64,000 nucleotides of DNA from Macropodus opercularis (Eukaryota > Chordata > Actinopteri > Anabantiformes > Osphronemidae): positions 9,604,501 to 9,668,500 of the forward strand of contig CM061091.1 of NCBI GenBank assembly GCA_030770545.1, written 5' to 3'. A program made the translations under genes and the position numbers. Numbering within the stretch: the stretch's first letter is position 1; the number at the start of each line of letters is the position of its first letter. Positions 1 through 15,000 of this stretch are shown here, in pieces. Under the pieces are notes generated by a model, which saw only the letters and a list, made by a program, of their open reading frames with translations, ran no database searches and was not told the DNA's origin.

Positions 1-339
1 ATGCTATCAGATGCTCTTAAGCTATCAGAACCGATCTCCTAGAAGTAACCAGTCCGTCATAGAGGGTGGCCAACGCCTCATGTCAGCAGCCTGGGTAACT
101 AATTGCAGGAACCAATAGGGACCTGTGCTCAGTAACCAGTGAAGAAAGCAACACTGACTGAGGTTTTAGGGCGACACCAGCTGTGGCGTGATACAAAAGG
201 AAGGAGATAGGAGACGACCTCAATGGAGCCATACACGGAACACAAATCGTAGTGCAGCTCCTATAGATCAGGCAAACACCTTTAAATCATTTAAATCACT
301 TTTATCCCTTTTCGAGAGAGCAAACTCACCAAGCTCTTC
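1..339. repeat. Satellite leader, copy 1
   Basis: Non-satellite sequence immediately left of array 1. It is identical, base for base as far as I can read, to 52,921-53,259, and the two copies diverge only at the first satellite-like bases (aagctcttcg here, aagctcttcc there). Its last 80 bases already carry satellite-like words such as ggcaaacacctttaaatc, so the leader ends in a partial, degenerate monomer. No coding frame or known element was recognised. Because the window begins exactly at the first base of this block, what lies to its left is unknown; at the other copy it is the tail of a retrovirus-related duplication. Confidence 0.85.
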
Positions 340-3300
340 GAGGCTTTTTTCTGTTCTTTTGGTCTGAAATGTACAGAACAGTCGATTCTAAGCGTTTTTG
401 CACTGTTTCCAGCCTCAGTGATGCATCTTAATGCAAGCAATGAAAATAATGTTTTTGTGCTAGATATGATCCAAATACATCCCTGAAGCAGGGAAAAACC
501 TTTAAAATGCATTTTAATCATATTGAACAAAGCAGTGTTTATTTGGTCTGAAATGCACAGAACAGGCGATTCTAAGCGTTTTCGCACTATTTCCATCCTC
601 AGTGATGCTTTAAGCTGCTGCATCTTAATGCAAGCTATGAAAATAAAGTTTTTGTGCTAGATATGATCCAAATACATCCCTGAAGCAAGCAAACACCTTT
701 TAAATGCATTTAAATCATATTGACCAAAGCAGTGTTTATTTGGTCTGAAATGCACAGAACAGGCGATTCTAAGCGTTTTCGCACTGTTTCCAGCCTCAGT
801 GATGCTTTAAGCTACTGCATCTTAATGCAAGCAATGAAAATAAAGTTTTTGTGCTAGATATGATCCAAATACATCCCTGAAGCAAGCAAACACCTTTAAA
901 ATGCATTTTATTGATATTGACCTAAGCAGTGTTTACTTGGTGTGAAACACACAGAACAGGAGATTCTAAGCGTTTTCGCACTGTTTCCAGCCTCAGTGAT
1001 GCTTTAAGCTGCTGCATCTTAATGCAAGCTATGAAAATAAAGTTTTTGTGCTAGATATGATCCAAATACATCCCTGAAGCAAGCAAACACCTTTAAAATG
1101 CATTTAAATCATATTGACCAAAGCAGTGTTTATTTGGTCTGAAATGCACAGAACAGGCGATTCTAAGCGTTTTCGCACTGTTTCCAACCTCAGTGATGCT
1201 TTAAGCTGCTGCATCTTAATGCAAGCTATGAAAATAAAGTTTTTGTGCAAGATATGATCCAAATACATCCCTGAAGTAGACAAATACCTTTAAAATGCAT
1301 TTAAATCATATTGACCAAAGCAGTGTTTATTTGGTCTGAAAAGCACAGAACAGGCGAATCTAAGCGTTTTCGCACTGTTTCCAGCCTCAGTGATGCTTTA
1401 AGCTGCTGCATCTTAATGCAAGCTATGAAAATAAAGTTTTTGTGCTAGATATGATCCAAATACATCCCTGAAGCAAGCAAACATCTTTAAAAAGAATTTA
1501 AATCATATTGACCAAAGCAGTGTTTATTTGGTCTGAAAAGCACAGAACAGGCGATTCTAAGCGTTTTCGCACTGTTTCCAGCCTCAGTGATGCTTTAAGC
1601 TGCTGCATCTTAATGCAAGCTATGAAAATAAAGTTTTTGTGCAAGATATGATCCAAATAAATCCCTGACGTAGACAAATACCTTTAAAATGCATTTAAAT
1701 CATATTGACCAAAGCAGTGTTTATTTGGTCTGAAAAGCACAGAACAGGCGAATCTAAGCGTTTTCGCACTGTTTCCAGCCTCAGTGATGCTTTAAGCTGC
1801 TGCATCTTAATGCAAGCTATGAAAATAAAGTTTTTGTGCTAGATATGATCCAAATACATCCCTGAAGCAAGCAAACATCTTTAAAAAGAATTTAAATCAT
1901 ATTGACCAAAGCAGTGTTCATTTGGTCTGAAATGCACATAACAGGCGATTCTAAGCGTTTTTGCACTGTTTACAGCCTCAGTGATGCTTTAAGCTGCTGC
2001 ATCTTAATGCAAGCTATGAAAATAAAGTTTTTGTGCTAGATATGATCCAAGTACATCCCTGAAGCAGGCAAACACCTTTAAAATGCATTTAAATCATATT
2101 GACCAAAGCAGTGTTCATTTGGTCTGAAATGCACATAACAGGCGATTCTAAGCGTTTTTGCACTGTTTCCAGCCTCAGTGATGCTTTAAGCTGCTGCATC
2201 TTAATGCAAGCTATGAAAATAAAGTTTTTGTGCTAGATATGATCCAAATACATCCCTGAAGCAAGCAAACACCTTTAAAATGCATTTAAATCATATTGAC
2301 CAAAGCAGTGTTCATTTGGTCTGAAATGCACATAACAGGCGATTCTAAGCGTTTTTGCACTGTTTCCAGCCTCAGTGATGCTTTAAGCTGCTGCATCTTA
2401 ATGCAAGCAGTGGAAATAAAGTTTTTTGTGCTAGATATGATCCAAATACATCCCTGAAGCAAGCAAACACCTTTAAAATGGATTTAAATCATATTAACCA
2501 AAGCAGTGTTCATTTGGTCTGAAATGCACAGAACAGGCGATTCTAAGCGTTTTCGCACTGTTTCCAGCCTCAGTGATGCTTTAAGCTGCTGCATCTTAAT
2601 GCAAGCTATGAAAATAAAGTTTTTGTGCTAGATATGATCCAAATACATCCCTGAAGCAAGCAAACACCTTTAAAATGCATTTAAATCATATTAACCAAAG
2701 CAGTTTTCATTTGGTCTGAAATCCACAGAACAGGCGATTCTAAGCGTTTTCGCACTGTTTCCAGCCTCAGTGATGCTTAAAGCTGCTGCATCTTAATGCA
2801 AGCTATGAAAATAAAGTTTTTGTGCTAGATATGATCCAAATACATCCCTGAAGCAAGCAAACACCTTTAAAATGCATTTAAATCAAATTGACCAATGCAG
2901 TGTTCATTTGGTCTGAAATGCACAGAACAGGCGATTCTAAGCGTTTTTGCACTGTTTCCAGCCTCAGTGATGCTTTAAGCTGCTGCATCTTAATGCAAGC
3001 TATGAAAATAAAGTTTTTGTGCTAGATATGATCCAAATACATCCCTGAAGCAAGCAAACATCTTTAAAAAGAATTTAAATCATATTGACCAAAGCAGTGT
3101 TCATTTGGTCTGAAATGCACAGAACAGGCGATTCTAAGCGTTTTTGCACTGTTTCCAGCCTCAGTGATGCTTTAAGCTGCTGCATCTTAATGCAAGCTAT
3201 GAAAATAAAGTTTTTGTGCTAGATATGATCCAAGTACATCCCTGAAGCAGGCAAACATCTTTAAAAAGAATTCAAATCATATTGACCAAAGCAGTGTTCA

Positions 3301-6300
3301 TTTGGTCTGAAATGCACAGAACAGGCGATTCTAAGCGTTTTCGCACTGTTTCCAGCCTCAGTGATGCTTTAAGCTGCTGCATCTTAATGCAAGCTATGAA
3401 AATAAAGTTTTTGTGCTAGATATGATCCAAGTACATCCCTGAAGCAGGCAAACAACTTTAAAAAGAATTTAAATCATATTGACCAAAGCAGTGTTCATTT
3501 GGTCTGAAACTCACAGAACAGGCGATTCTAAGCGTTTTCGCACTGTTTCCAGCCTCAGTGATGCTTTAAGCCGCTGCATCTTAATGCAAGCAATGAAAAT
3601 AAAGTTTTTGTGCTAGATATGATCCAAATACATCAATGAAGCAAGCAAACACCTTTAAAATGCATTTAAATCATATTGACCAAAGCAGTGTTCATTTGGT
3701 CTGAAACTCACAGAACAGGCGATTCTAAGCGTTTTCGCACTGTTTCCAGCCTCAGTGATGCTTTAAGCTGCTGCATCTTAATGCAAGCTATGAAAATAAA
3801 GTTTTTGTGCTAGATATGATCCAAATACATCCCTGAAGCAAGCAAACACCTTTAAAATGCATTTAAATCATATTGACCAAAGCAGTGTTTATTTGGTCTG
3901 AAATGCACAGAACAGGCGATTCTAAGCGTTTTCGCACTGTTTCCAGCCTCAGTGATGCTTTAAGCTGCTGCATCTTAATGCAAGCTATGAAAATAAAGTT
4001 TTTGTGCTAGATATGATCCAAATACATCCCTGAAGCAAGCAAACACCTTTAAAATGCATTTAAATCATATTGACCAAAGCAGTGTTTATTTGGTCTGAAA
4101 TGCACAGAACAGGCGATTCTAAGCGTTTTCGCACTGTTTCCAACCTCAGTGATGCTTTAAGCTGCTGCATCTTAATGCAAGCTATGAAAATAAAGTTTTT
4201 GTGCTAGATATGATCCAAATACATCCCTGAAGCAAGCAAACACCTTTAAAATGCATTTAAATCATATTGAACAAAGCAGTGTTCATTTGGTCTGAAACTC
4301 ACAGAACAGGCGATTCTAAGCGTTTTCGCACTGTTTCCAGCCTCAGTGATGCTTTAAGCTGCTGCATCTTAATGCAAGCTATGAAAATAAAGTTTTTGTG
4401 CTAGATATGATCCAAATACATCCCTGAAGCAAGCAAACACCTTTAAAATGCATTTAAATCAAATTGACCAATGCAGTGTTCATTTGGTCTGAAATGCACA
4501 GAACAGGCGATTCTAAGCGTTTTCGCACTGTTTCCAGCCTCAGTGATGCTTTAAGCTGCTGCATCTTAATGCAAGCTATGAAAATAAAGTTTTTGTGCTA
4601 GATATGATCCAAGTACATCCCTGAAGCAGGCAAACACCTTTAAAAAGAATTTAAATCATATTGACCAAAGCAGTGTTCATTTGGTCTGAAATGCACAGAA
4701 CAGGCGATTCTAAGCGTTTTTGCACTGTTTCCAGCCTCAGTGATGCTTTAAGCTGCTGCATCTTAATGCAAGCTATGAAAATAAAGTTTTTGTGCTAGAT
4801 ATGATCCAAGTACATCCCTGAAGCAGGCAAACATCTTTAAAAAGAATTCAAATCATATTGACCAAAGCAGTGTTCATTTGGTCTGAAATGCACAGAACAG
4901 GCGATTCTAAGCGTTTTCGCACTGTTTCCAGCCTCAGTGATGCTTTAAGCTGCTGCATCTTAATGCAAGCTATGAAAATAAAGTTTTTGTGCTAGATATG
5001 ATCCAAGTACATCCCTGAAGCAGGCAAACACCTTTAAAAAGAATTTAAATCATATTGACCAAAGCAGTGTTCATTTGGTCTGAAACTCACAGAACAGGCG
5101 AATCTAAGCGTTTTCGCACTGTTTCCAGCCTCAGTGATGCTTTAAGCCGCTGCATCTTAATGCAAGTTATGAAAATCAAGTTTTTGTGCTAGATATCATC
5201 CAAATACATCCCTGAAGCAGGCAAACACCTTTAAAATGCATTTTAATCATATTAACCAAAGCAGTGTTCAATTGGTCTGAAATGCACAGAACAGGCGATT
5301 CTAAGCGTTTTCGCACTGTTTCCAGCCTCAGTGATGCTTAAAGCTGCTGCATCTTAATGCAAGCTATGAAAATAAAGTTTTTGTGCTAGATATGATCCAA
5401 ATACATCCCTGAAGCAAGCAAACACCTTTAAAATGCATTTAAATCATATTGACCAAAGCAGTGTTCATTTGGTCTGAAATGCACAGAACAGGCGCTTCTA
5501 AGCGTTTTCGCACTGTTTCCAGCCTCAGTGATGCTTTAAGCTGCTGCATCTTAATGCAAGCTATGAAAATAAAGTTTTTGTGCTAGATATGATCCAAGTA
5601 CATCCCTGAAGCAGGCAAACACCTTTAAAAAGAATTTAAATCATATTGAACAAAGCAGTGTTCATTTGGTCTGAAATGCACAGAACAGGCGATTCTAAGC
5701 GTTTTCGCACTGTTTCCAGCCTCAGTGATGCTTTAAGCTGCTGCATCTTAATGCAAGCTATGAAAATAAAGTTTTTGTGCTAGATATGATCCAAATACAT
5801 CCCTGAAGCAAGCAAACACCTTTAAAATGCATTTAAATCAAATTGACCAATGCAGTGTTCATTTGGTCTGAAATGCACAGAACAGGCGATTCTAAGCGTT
5901 TTCGCACTGTTTCCAGCCTCAGTGATGCTTTAAGCTGCTGCATCTTAATGCAAGCTATGAAAATAAAGTTTTTGTGCTAGATATGATCCAAGTACATCCC
6001 TGAAGCAGGCAAACACCTTTAAAAAGAATTTAAATCATATTGACCAAAGCAGTGTTCATTTGGTCTGAAACTCACAGAACAGGCGAATCTAAGCGTTTTC
6101 GCACTGTTTCCAGCCTCAGTGATGCTTTAAGCCGCTGCATCTTAATGCAAGTTATGAAAATCAAGTTTTTGTGCTAGATATCATCCAAATACATCCCTGA
6201 AGCAGGCAAACACCTTTAAAATGCATTTTAATCATATTAACCAAAGCAGTGTTCAATTGGTCTGAAATGCACAGAACAGGCGATTCTAAGCGTTTTCGCA

Positions 6301-9010
6301 CTGTTTCCAGCCTCAGTGATGCTTAAAGCTGCTGCATCTTAATGCAAGCTATGAAAATAAAGTTTTTGTGCTAGATATGATCCAAATACATCCCTGAAGC
6401 AAGCAAACACCTTTAAAATGCATTTAAATCATATTGACCAAAGCAGTGTTTATTTGGTCTGAAATGCACAGAACAGGCGATTCTAAGCGTTTTCGCACTG
6501 TTTCCAACCTCAGTGATGCTTTAAGCTGCTGCATCTTAATGCAAGCTATGAAAATAAAGTTTTTGTGCTAGATATGATCCAAATACATCCCTGAAGCAAG
6601 CAAACACCTTTAAAATGCATTTAAATCATATTGACCAAAGCAGTGTTCATTTGGTCTGAAATGCACAGAACAGGCGCTTCTAAGCGTTTTCGCACTGTTT
6701 CCAGCCTCAGTGATGCTTTAAGCTGCTGCATCTTAATGCAAGCTATGAAAATAAAGTTTTTGTGCTAGATATGATCCAAGTACATCCCTGAAGCAGGCAA
6801 ACACCTTTAAAAAGAATTTAAATCATATTGAACAAAGCAGTGTTCATTTGGTCTGAAATGCACAGAACAGGCGATTCTAAGCGTTTTCGCACTGTTTCCA
6901 GCCTCAGTGATGCTTTAAGCTGCTGCATCTTAATGCAAGCTATGAAAATAAAGTTTTTGTGCTAGATATGATCCAAATACATCCCTGAAGCAAGCAAACA
7001 CCTTTAAAATGCATTTAAATCAAATTGACCAATGCAGTGTTCATTTGGTCTGAAATGCACAGAACAGGCGATTCTAAGCGTTTTCGCACTGTTTCCAGCC
7101 TCAGTGATGCTTTAAGCTGCTGCATCTTAATGCAAGCTATGAAAATAAAGTTTTTGTGCTAGATATGATCCAAATACATCCCTGAAGCAAGCAAACACCT
7201 TTAAAATGCATTTAAATCAAATTGACCAATGCAGTGTTCATTTGGTCTGAAATGCACAGAACAGGCGATTCTAAGCGTTTTCGCACTGTTTACAGCCTCA
7301 GTGATGCTTTAAGCTGCTGCATCCTAATGCAAGCTATGAAAATAAAGTTTTTGTGCAAGATATGATCCAAATACATCCCTGAAGCAAGCAAACACCTTTA
7401 AAATGCATTTAAATCATATTGACCAATGCAGTGTTCATTTGGTCTGAAATGCACAGAACAGGCGATTCTAAGCGTTTTCGCACTGTTTCCAGCCTCAGTG
7501 ATGCTTTAAGCTGCTGCATCTTAATGCAAGCTATGAAAATAAAGTTTTTGTGCTAGATATGATCCAAGTACATCCCTGAAGCAGGCAAACACCTTTAAAG
7601 AGAATTTAAATCATATTGACCAAAGCAGTGTTCATTTGGTCTGAAATGCACAGAACAGGCGATTCTAAGCGTTTTTGCACTGTTTCCAGCCTCAGTGATG
7701 CTTTAAGCTGCTGCATCTTAATGCAAGCTATGAAAATAAAGTTTTTGTGCTAGATATGATCCAAGTACATCCCTGAAGCAGGCAAACATCTTTAAAAAGA
7801 ATTCAAATCATATTGACCAAAGCAGTGTTCATTTGGTCTGAAATGTACAGAACAGGCGATTCTAAGCGTTTTCGCACTGTTTCCAACCTCAGTGATGCTT
7901 TAAGCTGCTGCATCTTAATGCAAGCTATGAAAATAAAGTTTTTGTGCTAGATATGATCCAAGTACATCCCTGAAGCAGGCAAACACCTTTAAAAAGAATT
8001 TAAATCATATTGACCAAAGCAGTGTTCATTTGGTCTGAAATGCACAGAACAGGCGATTCTAAGCGTTTTTGCACTGTTTCCAGCCTCAGTGATGCTTTAA
8101 GCTGCTGCATCTTAATGCAAGCTATGAAAATAAAGTTTTTGTGCTAGATATGATCCAAGTACATCCCTGAAGCAGGCAAACGTCTTTAAAAAGAATTCAA
8201 ATCATATTGACCAAAGCAGTGTTCATTTGGTCTGAAATGCACAGAACAGGCGATTCTAAGCGTTTTCGCACTGTTTCCAGCCTCAGTGATGCTTTAAGCT
8301 GCTGCATCTTAATGCAAGCTATGAAAATAAAGTTTTTGTGCTAGATATGATCCAAATACATCCCTGAAGCAAGCAAACACCTTTAAAATGCATTCAAATC
8401 AAATTGACCAATGCAGTGTTCATTTGGTCTGAAATGCACAGAACAGGCGATTCTAAGCGTTTTCGCACTGTTTACAGCCTCAGTGATGCTTTAAGCTGCT
8501 GCATCCTAATGCAAGCTATGAAAATAAAGTTTTTGTGCAAGATATGATCCAAATACATCCCTGAAGCAAGCAAACACCTTTAAAATGCATTTAAATCATA
8601 TTGACCAATGCAGTGTTCATTTGGTCTGAAATGCACAGAACAGGCGATTCTAAGCGTTTTCGCACTGTTTCCAGCCTCAGTGATGCTTTAAGCTGCTGCA
8701 TCTTAATGCAAGCAATGAAAATCAAGTTTTTGTGCTAGATATGATCCAAGTACATCCCTGAAGCAGGCAAACACCTTTAAAAAGAATTTAAATCATATTG
8801 ACCAAAGCAGTGTTCATTTGGTCTGAAATGCACAGAACAGGCGATTCTAAGCGTTTTTGCACTGTTTCCAGCCTCAGTGATGCTTTAAGCTGCTGCATCT
8901 TAATGCAAGCTATGAAAATAAAGTTTTTGTGCTAGATATGATCCAAGTACATCCCTGAAGCAGGCAAACATCTTTAAAAAGAATTCAAATCATATTGACC
9001 AAAGCAGTGT

Positions 9011-12000
9011 TAATTTGGTCTTAAATGTACAGAACAGGCGATTCTAAGCGTTTTCGCACTGTTTCCAACCTCAGTGATGCTTTAAGCTGCTGCATCTTAA
9101 TGCAAGCTATGAAAATAAAGTTTTTGTGCTAGATATGATCCAAGTACATCCCTGAAGCAGGCAAACATCTTTAAAAAGAATTCAAATCATATTGACCAAA
9201 GCAGTGTTCATTTGGTCTGAAATGTACAGAACAGGCGATTCTAAGCGTTTTCGCACTGTTTCCAACCTCAGTGATGCTTTAAGCTGCTGCATCTTAATGC
9301 AAGCTATGAAAATAAAGTTTTTGTGCTAGATATGATCCAAGTACATCCCTGAAGCAGGCAAACACCTTTAAAAAGAATTTAAATCATATTGACCAAAGCA
9401 GTGTTCATTTGGTCTGAAATGCACAGAACAGGCGATTCTAAGCGTTTTTGCACTGTTTCCAGCCTCAGTGATGCTTTAAGCTGCTGCATCTTAATGCAAG
9501 CTATGAAAATAAAGTTTTTGTGCTAGATATGATCCAAGTACATCCCTGAAGCAGGCAAACGTCTTTAAAAAGAATTCAAATCATATTGACCAAAGCAGTG
9601 TTCATTTGGTCTGAAATGCACAAGAACAGGCGATTCTAAGCGTTTTCGCACTGTTTCCAGCCTCAGTGATGCTTTAAGCTGCTGCATCTTAATGCAAGCT
9701 ATGAAAATAAAGTTTTTGTGCTAGATATGATCCAAATACATCCCTGAAGCAAGCAAACACCTTTAAAATGCATTTAAATCAAATTGACCAATGCAGTGTT
9801 CATTTGGTCTGAAATGCACAGAACAGGCGATTCTAAGCGTTTTCGCACTGTTTACAGCCTCAGTGATGCTTTAAGCTGCTGCATCCTAATGCAAGCTATG
9901 AAAATAAAGTTTTTGTGCAAGATATGATCCAAATACATCCCTGAAGCAAGCAAACACCTTTAAAATGCATTTAAATCATATTGACCAATGCAGTGTTCAT
10001 TTGGTCTAAAATGCACAGAACAGGCGATTCTAAGCGTTTTCGCACTGTTTCCAGCCTCAGTGATGCTTTAAGCTGCTGCATCTTAATGCAAGCAATGAAA
10101 ATCAAGTTTTTGTGCTAGATATGATCCAAGTACATCCCTGAAGCAGGCAAACACCTTTAAAAAGAATTTAAATCATATTGACCAAAGCAGTGTTCATTTG
10201 GTCTGAAATGCACAGAACAGGCGATTCTAAGCGTTTTTGCACTGTTTCCAGCCTCAGTGATGCTTTAAGCTGCTGCATCTTAATGCAAGCTATGAAAATA
10301 AAGTTTTTGTGCTAGATATGATCCAAGTACATCCCTGAAGCAGGCAAACATCTTTAAAAAGAATTCAAATCATATTGACCAAAGCAGTGTTAATTTGGTC
10401 TTAAATGTACAGAACAGGCGATTCTAAGCGTTTTCGCACTGTTTCCAACCTCAGTGATGCTTTAAGCTGCTGCATCTTAATGCAAGCTATGAAAATAAAG
10501 TTTTTGTGCTAGATATGATTCAAATACATCCCTGAAGCAGGCAAACACCTTTAAAATGCATTTTAATTATATTGAACAAAGCAGTGTTCATTTGGTCTGA
10601 AACTCACAGAACAGGCGATTCTAAGCGTTTTCGCACTGTTTCCAGCCTCAGTGATGCTTTAAGCTGCTGCATCTTAATGCAAGCTATGAAAATAAAGTTT
10701 TTGTGCTAGATATGATCCAAGTACATCCCTGAAGCAGGCAAACACCTTTAAAAAGAATTTAAATCATATTGACCAAAGCAGTGTTCATTTGGTCTGAAAC
10801 TCACAGAACAGGCGATTCTAAGCGTTTTCGCACTGTTTCCAGCCTCAGTGATGCTTTAAGCTGCTGCATCTTAATGCAAGTTATGAAAATCAAGTTTTTG
10901 TGCTAGATATCATCCAAATACATCCCTGAAGCAGGCAAACACCTTTACAATGCATTTTAATCATATTAACCAAAGCAGTGTTCATTTGGTCTGAAATGCA
11001 CAGAACAGGCGCTTCTAAGCGTTTTCGCACTGTTTCCAGCCTCAGTGATGCTTTAAGCTGCTGCATCTTAATGCAAGCTATGAAAATAAAGTTTTTGTGC
11101 TAGATATGATCCAAGTACATCCCTGAAGCAGGCAAACACCTTTAAAAAGAATTTAAATCATATTGACCAAAGCAGTGTTCATTTGGTCTGAAACTCACAG
11201 AACAGGCGATTCTAAGCGTTTTCGCACTGTTTCCAGCCTCAGTGATGCTTTAAGCCGCTGCATCTTAATGCAAGTTATGAAAATCAAGTTTTTGTGCTAG
11301 ATATCATCCAAATACATCCCTGAAGCAGGCAAACACCTTTAAAATGCATTTTAATCATATTAACCAAAGCAGTGTTCATTTGGTCTGAAATGCACAGAAC
11401 AGGCGATTCTAAGCGTTTTCGCACTGTTTCCAGCCTCAGTGATGCTTAAAGCTGCTGCATCTTAATGCAAGCTATGAAAATAAAGTTTTTGTGCTAGATA
11501 TGATCCAAATACATCCCTGAAGCAAGCAAACACCTTTAAAATGCATTTAAATCATATTGACCAAAGCAGTGTTTATTTGGTCTGAAATGCACAGAACAGG
11601 CGATTCTAAGCGTTTTCGCACTGTTTCCAACCTCAGTGATGCTTTAAGCTGCTGCATCTTAATGCAAGCTATGAAAATAAAGTTTTTGTGCTAGATATGA
11701 TCCAAATACATCCCTGAAGCAAGCAAACACCTTTAAAATGCATTTAAATCATATTGAACAAAGCAGTGTTCATTTGGTCTGAAACTCACAGAACAGGCGA
11801 TTCTAAGCGTTTTCGCACTGTTTCCAGCCTCAGTGATGCTTTAAGCTGCTGCATCTTAATGCAAGCTATGAAAATAAAGTTTTTGTGCTAGATATGATCC
11901 AAATACATCCCTGAAGCAAGCAAACACCTTTAAAATGCATTTAAATCAAATTGACCAATGCAGTGTTCATTTGGTCTGAAATGCACAGAACAGGCGATTC

Positions 12001-15000
12001 TAAGCGTTTTCGCACTGTTTACAGCCTCAGTGATGCTTTAAGCTGCTGCATCCTAATGCAAGCTATGAAAATAAAGTTTTTGTGCAAGATATGATCCAAA
12101 TACATCCCTGAAGCAAGCAAACACCTTTAAAATGCATTTAAATCATATTGACCAATGCAGTGTTCATTTGGTCTGAAATGCACAGAACAGGCGATTCTAA
12201 GCGTTTTCGCACTGTTTCCAGCCTCAGTGATGCTTTAAGCTGCTGCATCTTAATGCAAGCAATGAAAATCAAGTTTTTGTGCTAGATATGATCCAAGTAC
12301 ATCCCTGAAGTGGGCAAACACCTTTAAAAAGAATTTAAATCATATTGACCAAAGCAGTGTTCATTTGGTCTGAAATGCACAGAACAGGCGATTCTAAGCG
12401 TTTTTGCACTGTTTCCAGCCTCAGTGATGCTTTAAGCTGCTGCATCTTAATGCAAGCTATGAAAATAAAGTTTTTGTGCTAGATATGATCCAAGTACATC
12501 CCTGAAGCAGGCAAACATCTTTAAAAAGAATTCAAATCATATTGACCAAAGCAGTGTTAATTTGGTCTTAAATGTACAGAACAGGCGATTCTAAGCGTTT
12601 TCGCACTGTTTCCAACCTCAGTGATGCTTTAAGCTGCTGCATCTTAATGCAAGCTATGAAAATAAAGTTTTTGTGCTAGATATGATTCAAATACATCCCT
12701 GAAGCAGGCAAACACCTTTAAAATGCATTTTAATTATATTGAACAAAGCAGTGTTCATTTGGTCTGAAACTCACAGAACAGGCGATTCTAAGCGTTTTCG
12801 CACTGTTTCCAGCCTCAGTGATGCTTTAAGCTGCTGCATCTTAATGCAAGCTATGAAAATAAAGTTTTTGTGCTAGATATGATCCAAGTACATCCCTGAA
12901 GCAGGCAAACACCTTTAAAAAGAATTTAAATCATATTGACCAAAGCAGTGTTCATTTGGTCTGAAACTCACAGAACAGGCGATTCTAAGCGTTTTCGCAC
13001 TGTTTCCAGCCTCAGTGATGCTTTAAGCTGCTGCATCTTAATGCAAGTTATGAAAATGAAGTTTTTGTGCTAGATATCATCCAAATACATCCCTGAAGCA
13101 GGCAAACACCTTTACAATGCATTTTAATCATATTAACCAAAGCAGTGTTCATTTGGTCTGAAATGCACAGAACAGGCGCTTCTAAGCGTTTTCGCACTGT
13201 TTCCAGCCTCAGTGATGCTTTAAGCTGCTGCATCTTAATGCAAGCTATGAAAATAAAGTTTTTGTGCTAGATATGATCCAAGTACATCCCTGAAGCAGGC
13301 AAACACCTTTAAAAAGAATTTAAATCATATTGACCAAAGCAGTGTTCATTTGGTCTGAAACTCACAGAACAGGCGATTCTAAGCGTTTTCGCACTGTTTC
13401 CAGCCTCAGTGATGCTTTAAGCCGCTGCATCTTAATGCAAGTTATGAAAATCAAGTTTTTGTGCTAGATATCATCCAAATACATCCCTGAAGCAGGCAAA
13501 CACCTTTAAAATGCATTTTAATCATATTAACCAAAGCAGTGTTCATTTGGTCTGAAATGCACAGAACAGGCGATTCTAAGCGTTTTCGCACTGTTTCCAG
13601 CCTCAGTGATGCTTAAAGCTGCTGCATCTTAATGCAAGCTATGAAAATAAAGTTTTTGTGCTAGATATGATCCAAATACATCCCTGAAGCAAGCAAACAC
13701 CTTTAAAATGCATTTAAATCATATTGACCAAAGCAGTGTTTATTTGGTCTGAAATGCACAGAACAGGCGATTCTAAGCGTTTTCGCACTGTTTCCAACCT
13801 CAGTGATGCTTTAAGCTGCTGCATCTTAATGCAAGCTATGAAAATAAAGTTTTTGTGCTAGATATGATCCAAATACATCCCTGAAGCAAGCAAACACCTT
13901 TAAAATGCATTTAAATCATATTGAACAAAGCAGTGTTCATTTGGTCTGAAACTCACAGAACAGGCGATTCTAAGCGTTTTCGCACTGTTTCCAGCCTCAG
14001 TGATGCTTTAAGCTGCTGCATCTTAATGCAAGCTATGAAAATAAAGTTTTTGTGCTAGATATGATCCAAATACATCCCTGAAGCAAGCAAACACCTTTAA
14101 AATGCATTTAAATCAAATTGACCAATGCAGTGTTCATTTGGTCTGAAATGCACAGAACAGGCGATTCTAAGCGTTTTTGCACTGTTTACAGCCTCAGTGA
14201 TGCTTTAAGCTGCTGCATCCTAATGCAAGCTATGAAAATAAAGTTTTTGTGCAAGATATGATCCAAATACATCCCTGAAGGAAGCAAACACCTTTAAAAT
14301 GCATTTAAATCATATTGACCAATGCAGTGTTCATTTGGTCTGAAATGCACAGAACAGGCGATTCTAAGCGTTTTCGCACTGTTTCCAACCTCAGTGATGC
14401 TTTAAGCTGCTGCATCTTAATGCAAGTTATGAAAATCAAGTTTTTGTGCTAGATATCATCCAAATACATCCCTGAAGCAGGCAAACACCTTTACAATGCA
14501 TTTTAATCATATTAACCAAAGCAGTGTTCATTTGGTCTGAAATGCACAGAACAGGCGCTTCTAAGCGTTTTCGCACTGTTTCCAGCCTCAGTGATGCTTT
14601 AAGCTGCTGCATCTTAATGCAAGCTATGAAAATAAAGTTTTTGTGCTAGATATGATCCAAGTACATCCCTGAAGCAGGCAAACACCTTTAAAAAGAATTT
14701 AAATCATATTGACCAAAGCAGTGTTCATTTGGTCTGAAACTCACAGAACAGGCGATTCTAAGCGTTTTCGCACTGTTTCCAGCCTCAGTGATGCTTTAAG
14801 CCGCTGCATCTTAATGCAAGTTATGAAAATCAAGTTTTTGTGCTAGATATCATCCAAATACATCCCTGAAGCAGGCAAACACCTTTAAAATGCATTTTAA
14901 TCATATTAACCAAAGCAGTGTTCATTTGGTCTGAAATGCACAGAACAGGCGATTCTAAGCGTTTTCGCACTGTTTCCAGCCTCAGTGATGCTTAAAGCTG

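Noticed and set aside
1..339. LTR of a retroelement
   Set aside because: The leader has no TG..CA ends, TATA box or polyadenylation signal in order, and both copies lie at the same side of a satellite array.
291..623. 110-codon reverse-strand frame, and 61-codon frames at 13,048, 16,791 and 22,307 sharing MQQLKASL
   Set aside because: They are the satellite monomer read backwards. The 197 bp period is not a multiple of three, so the frame cannot continue from unit to unit, and most monomers have it closed. Their exact recurrence reflects block duplication, not a gene family.
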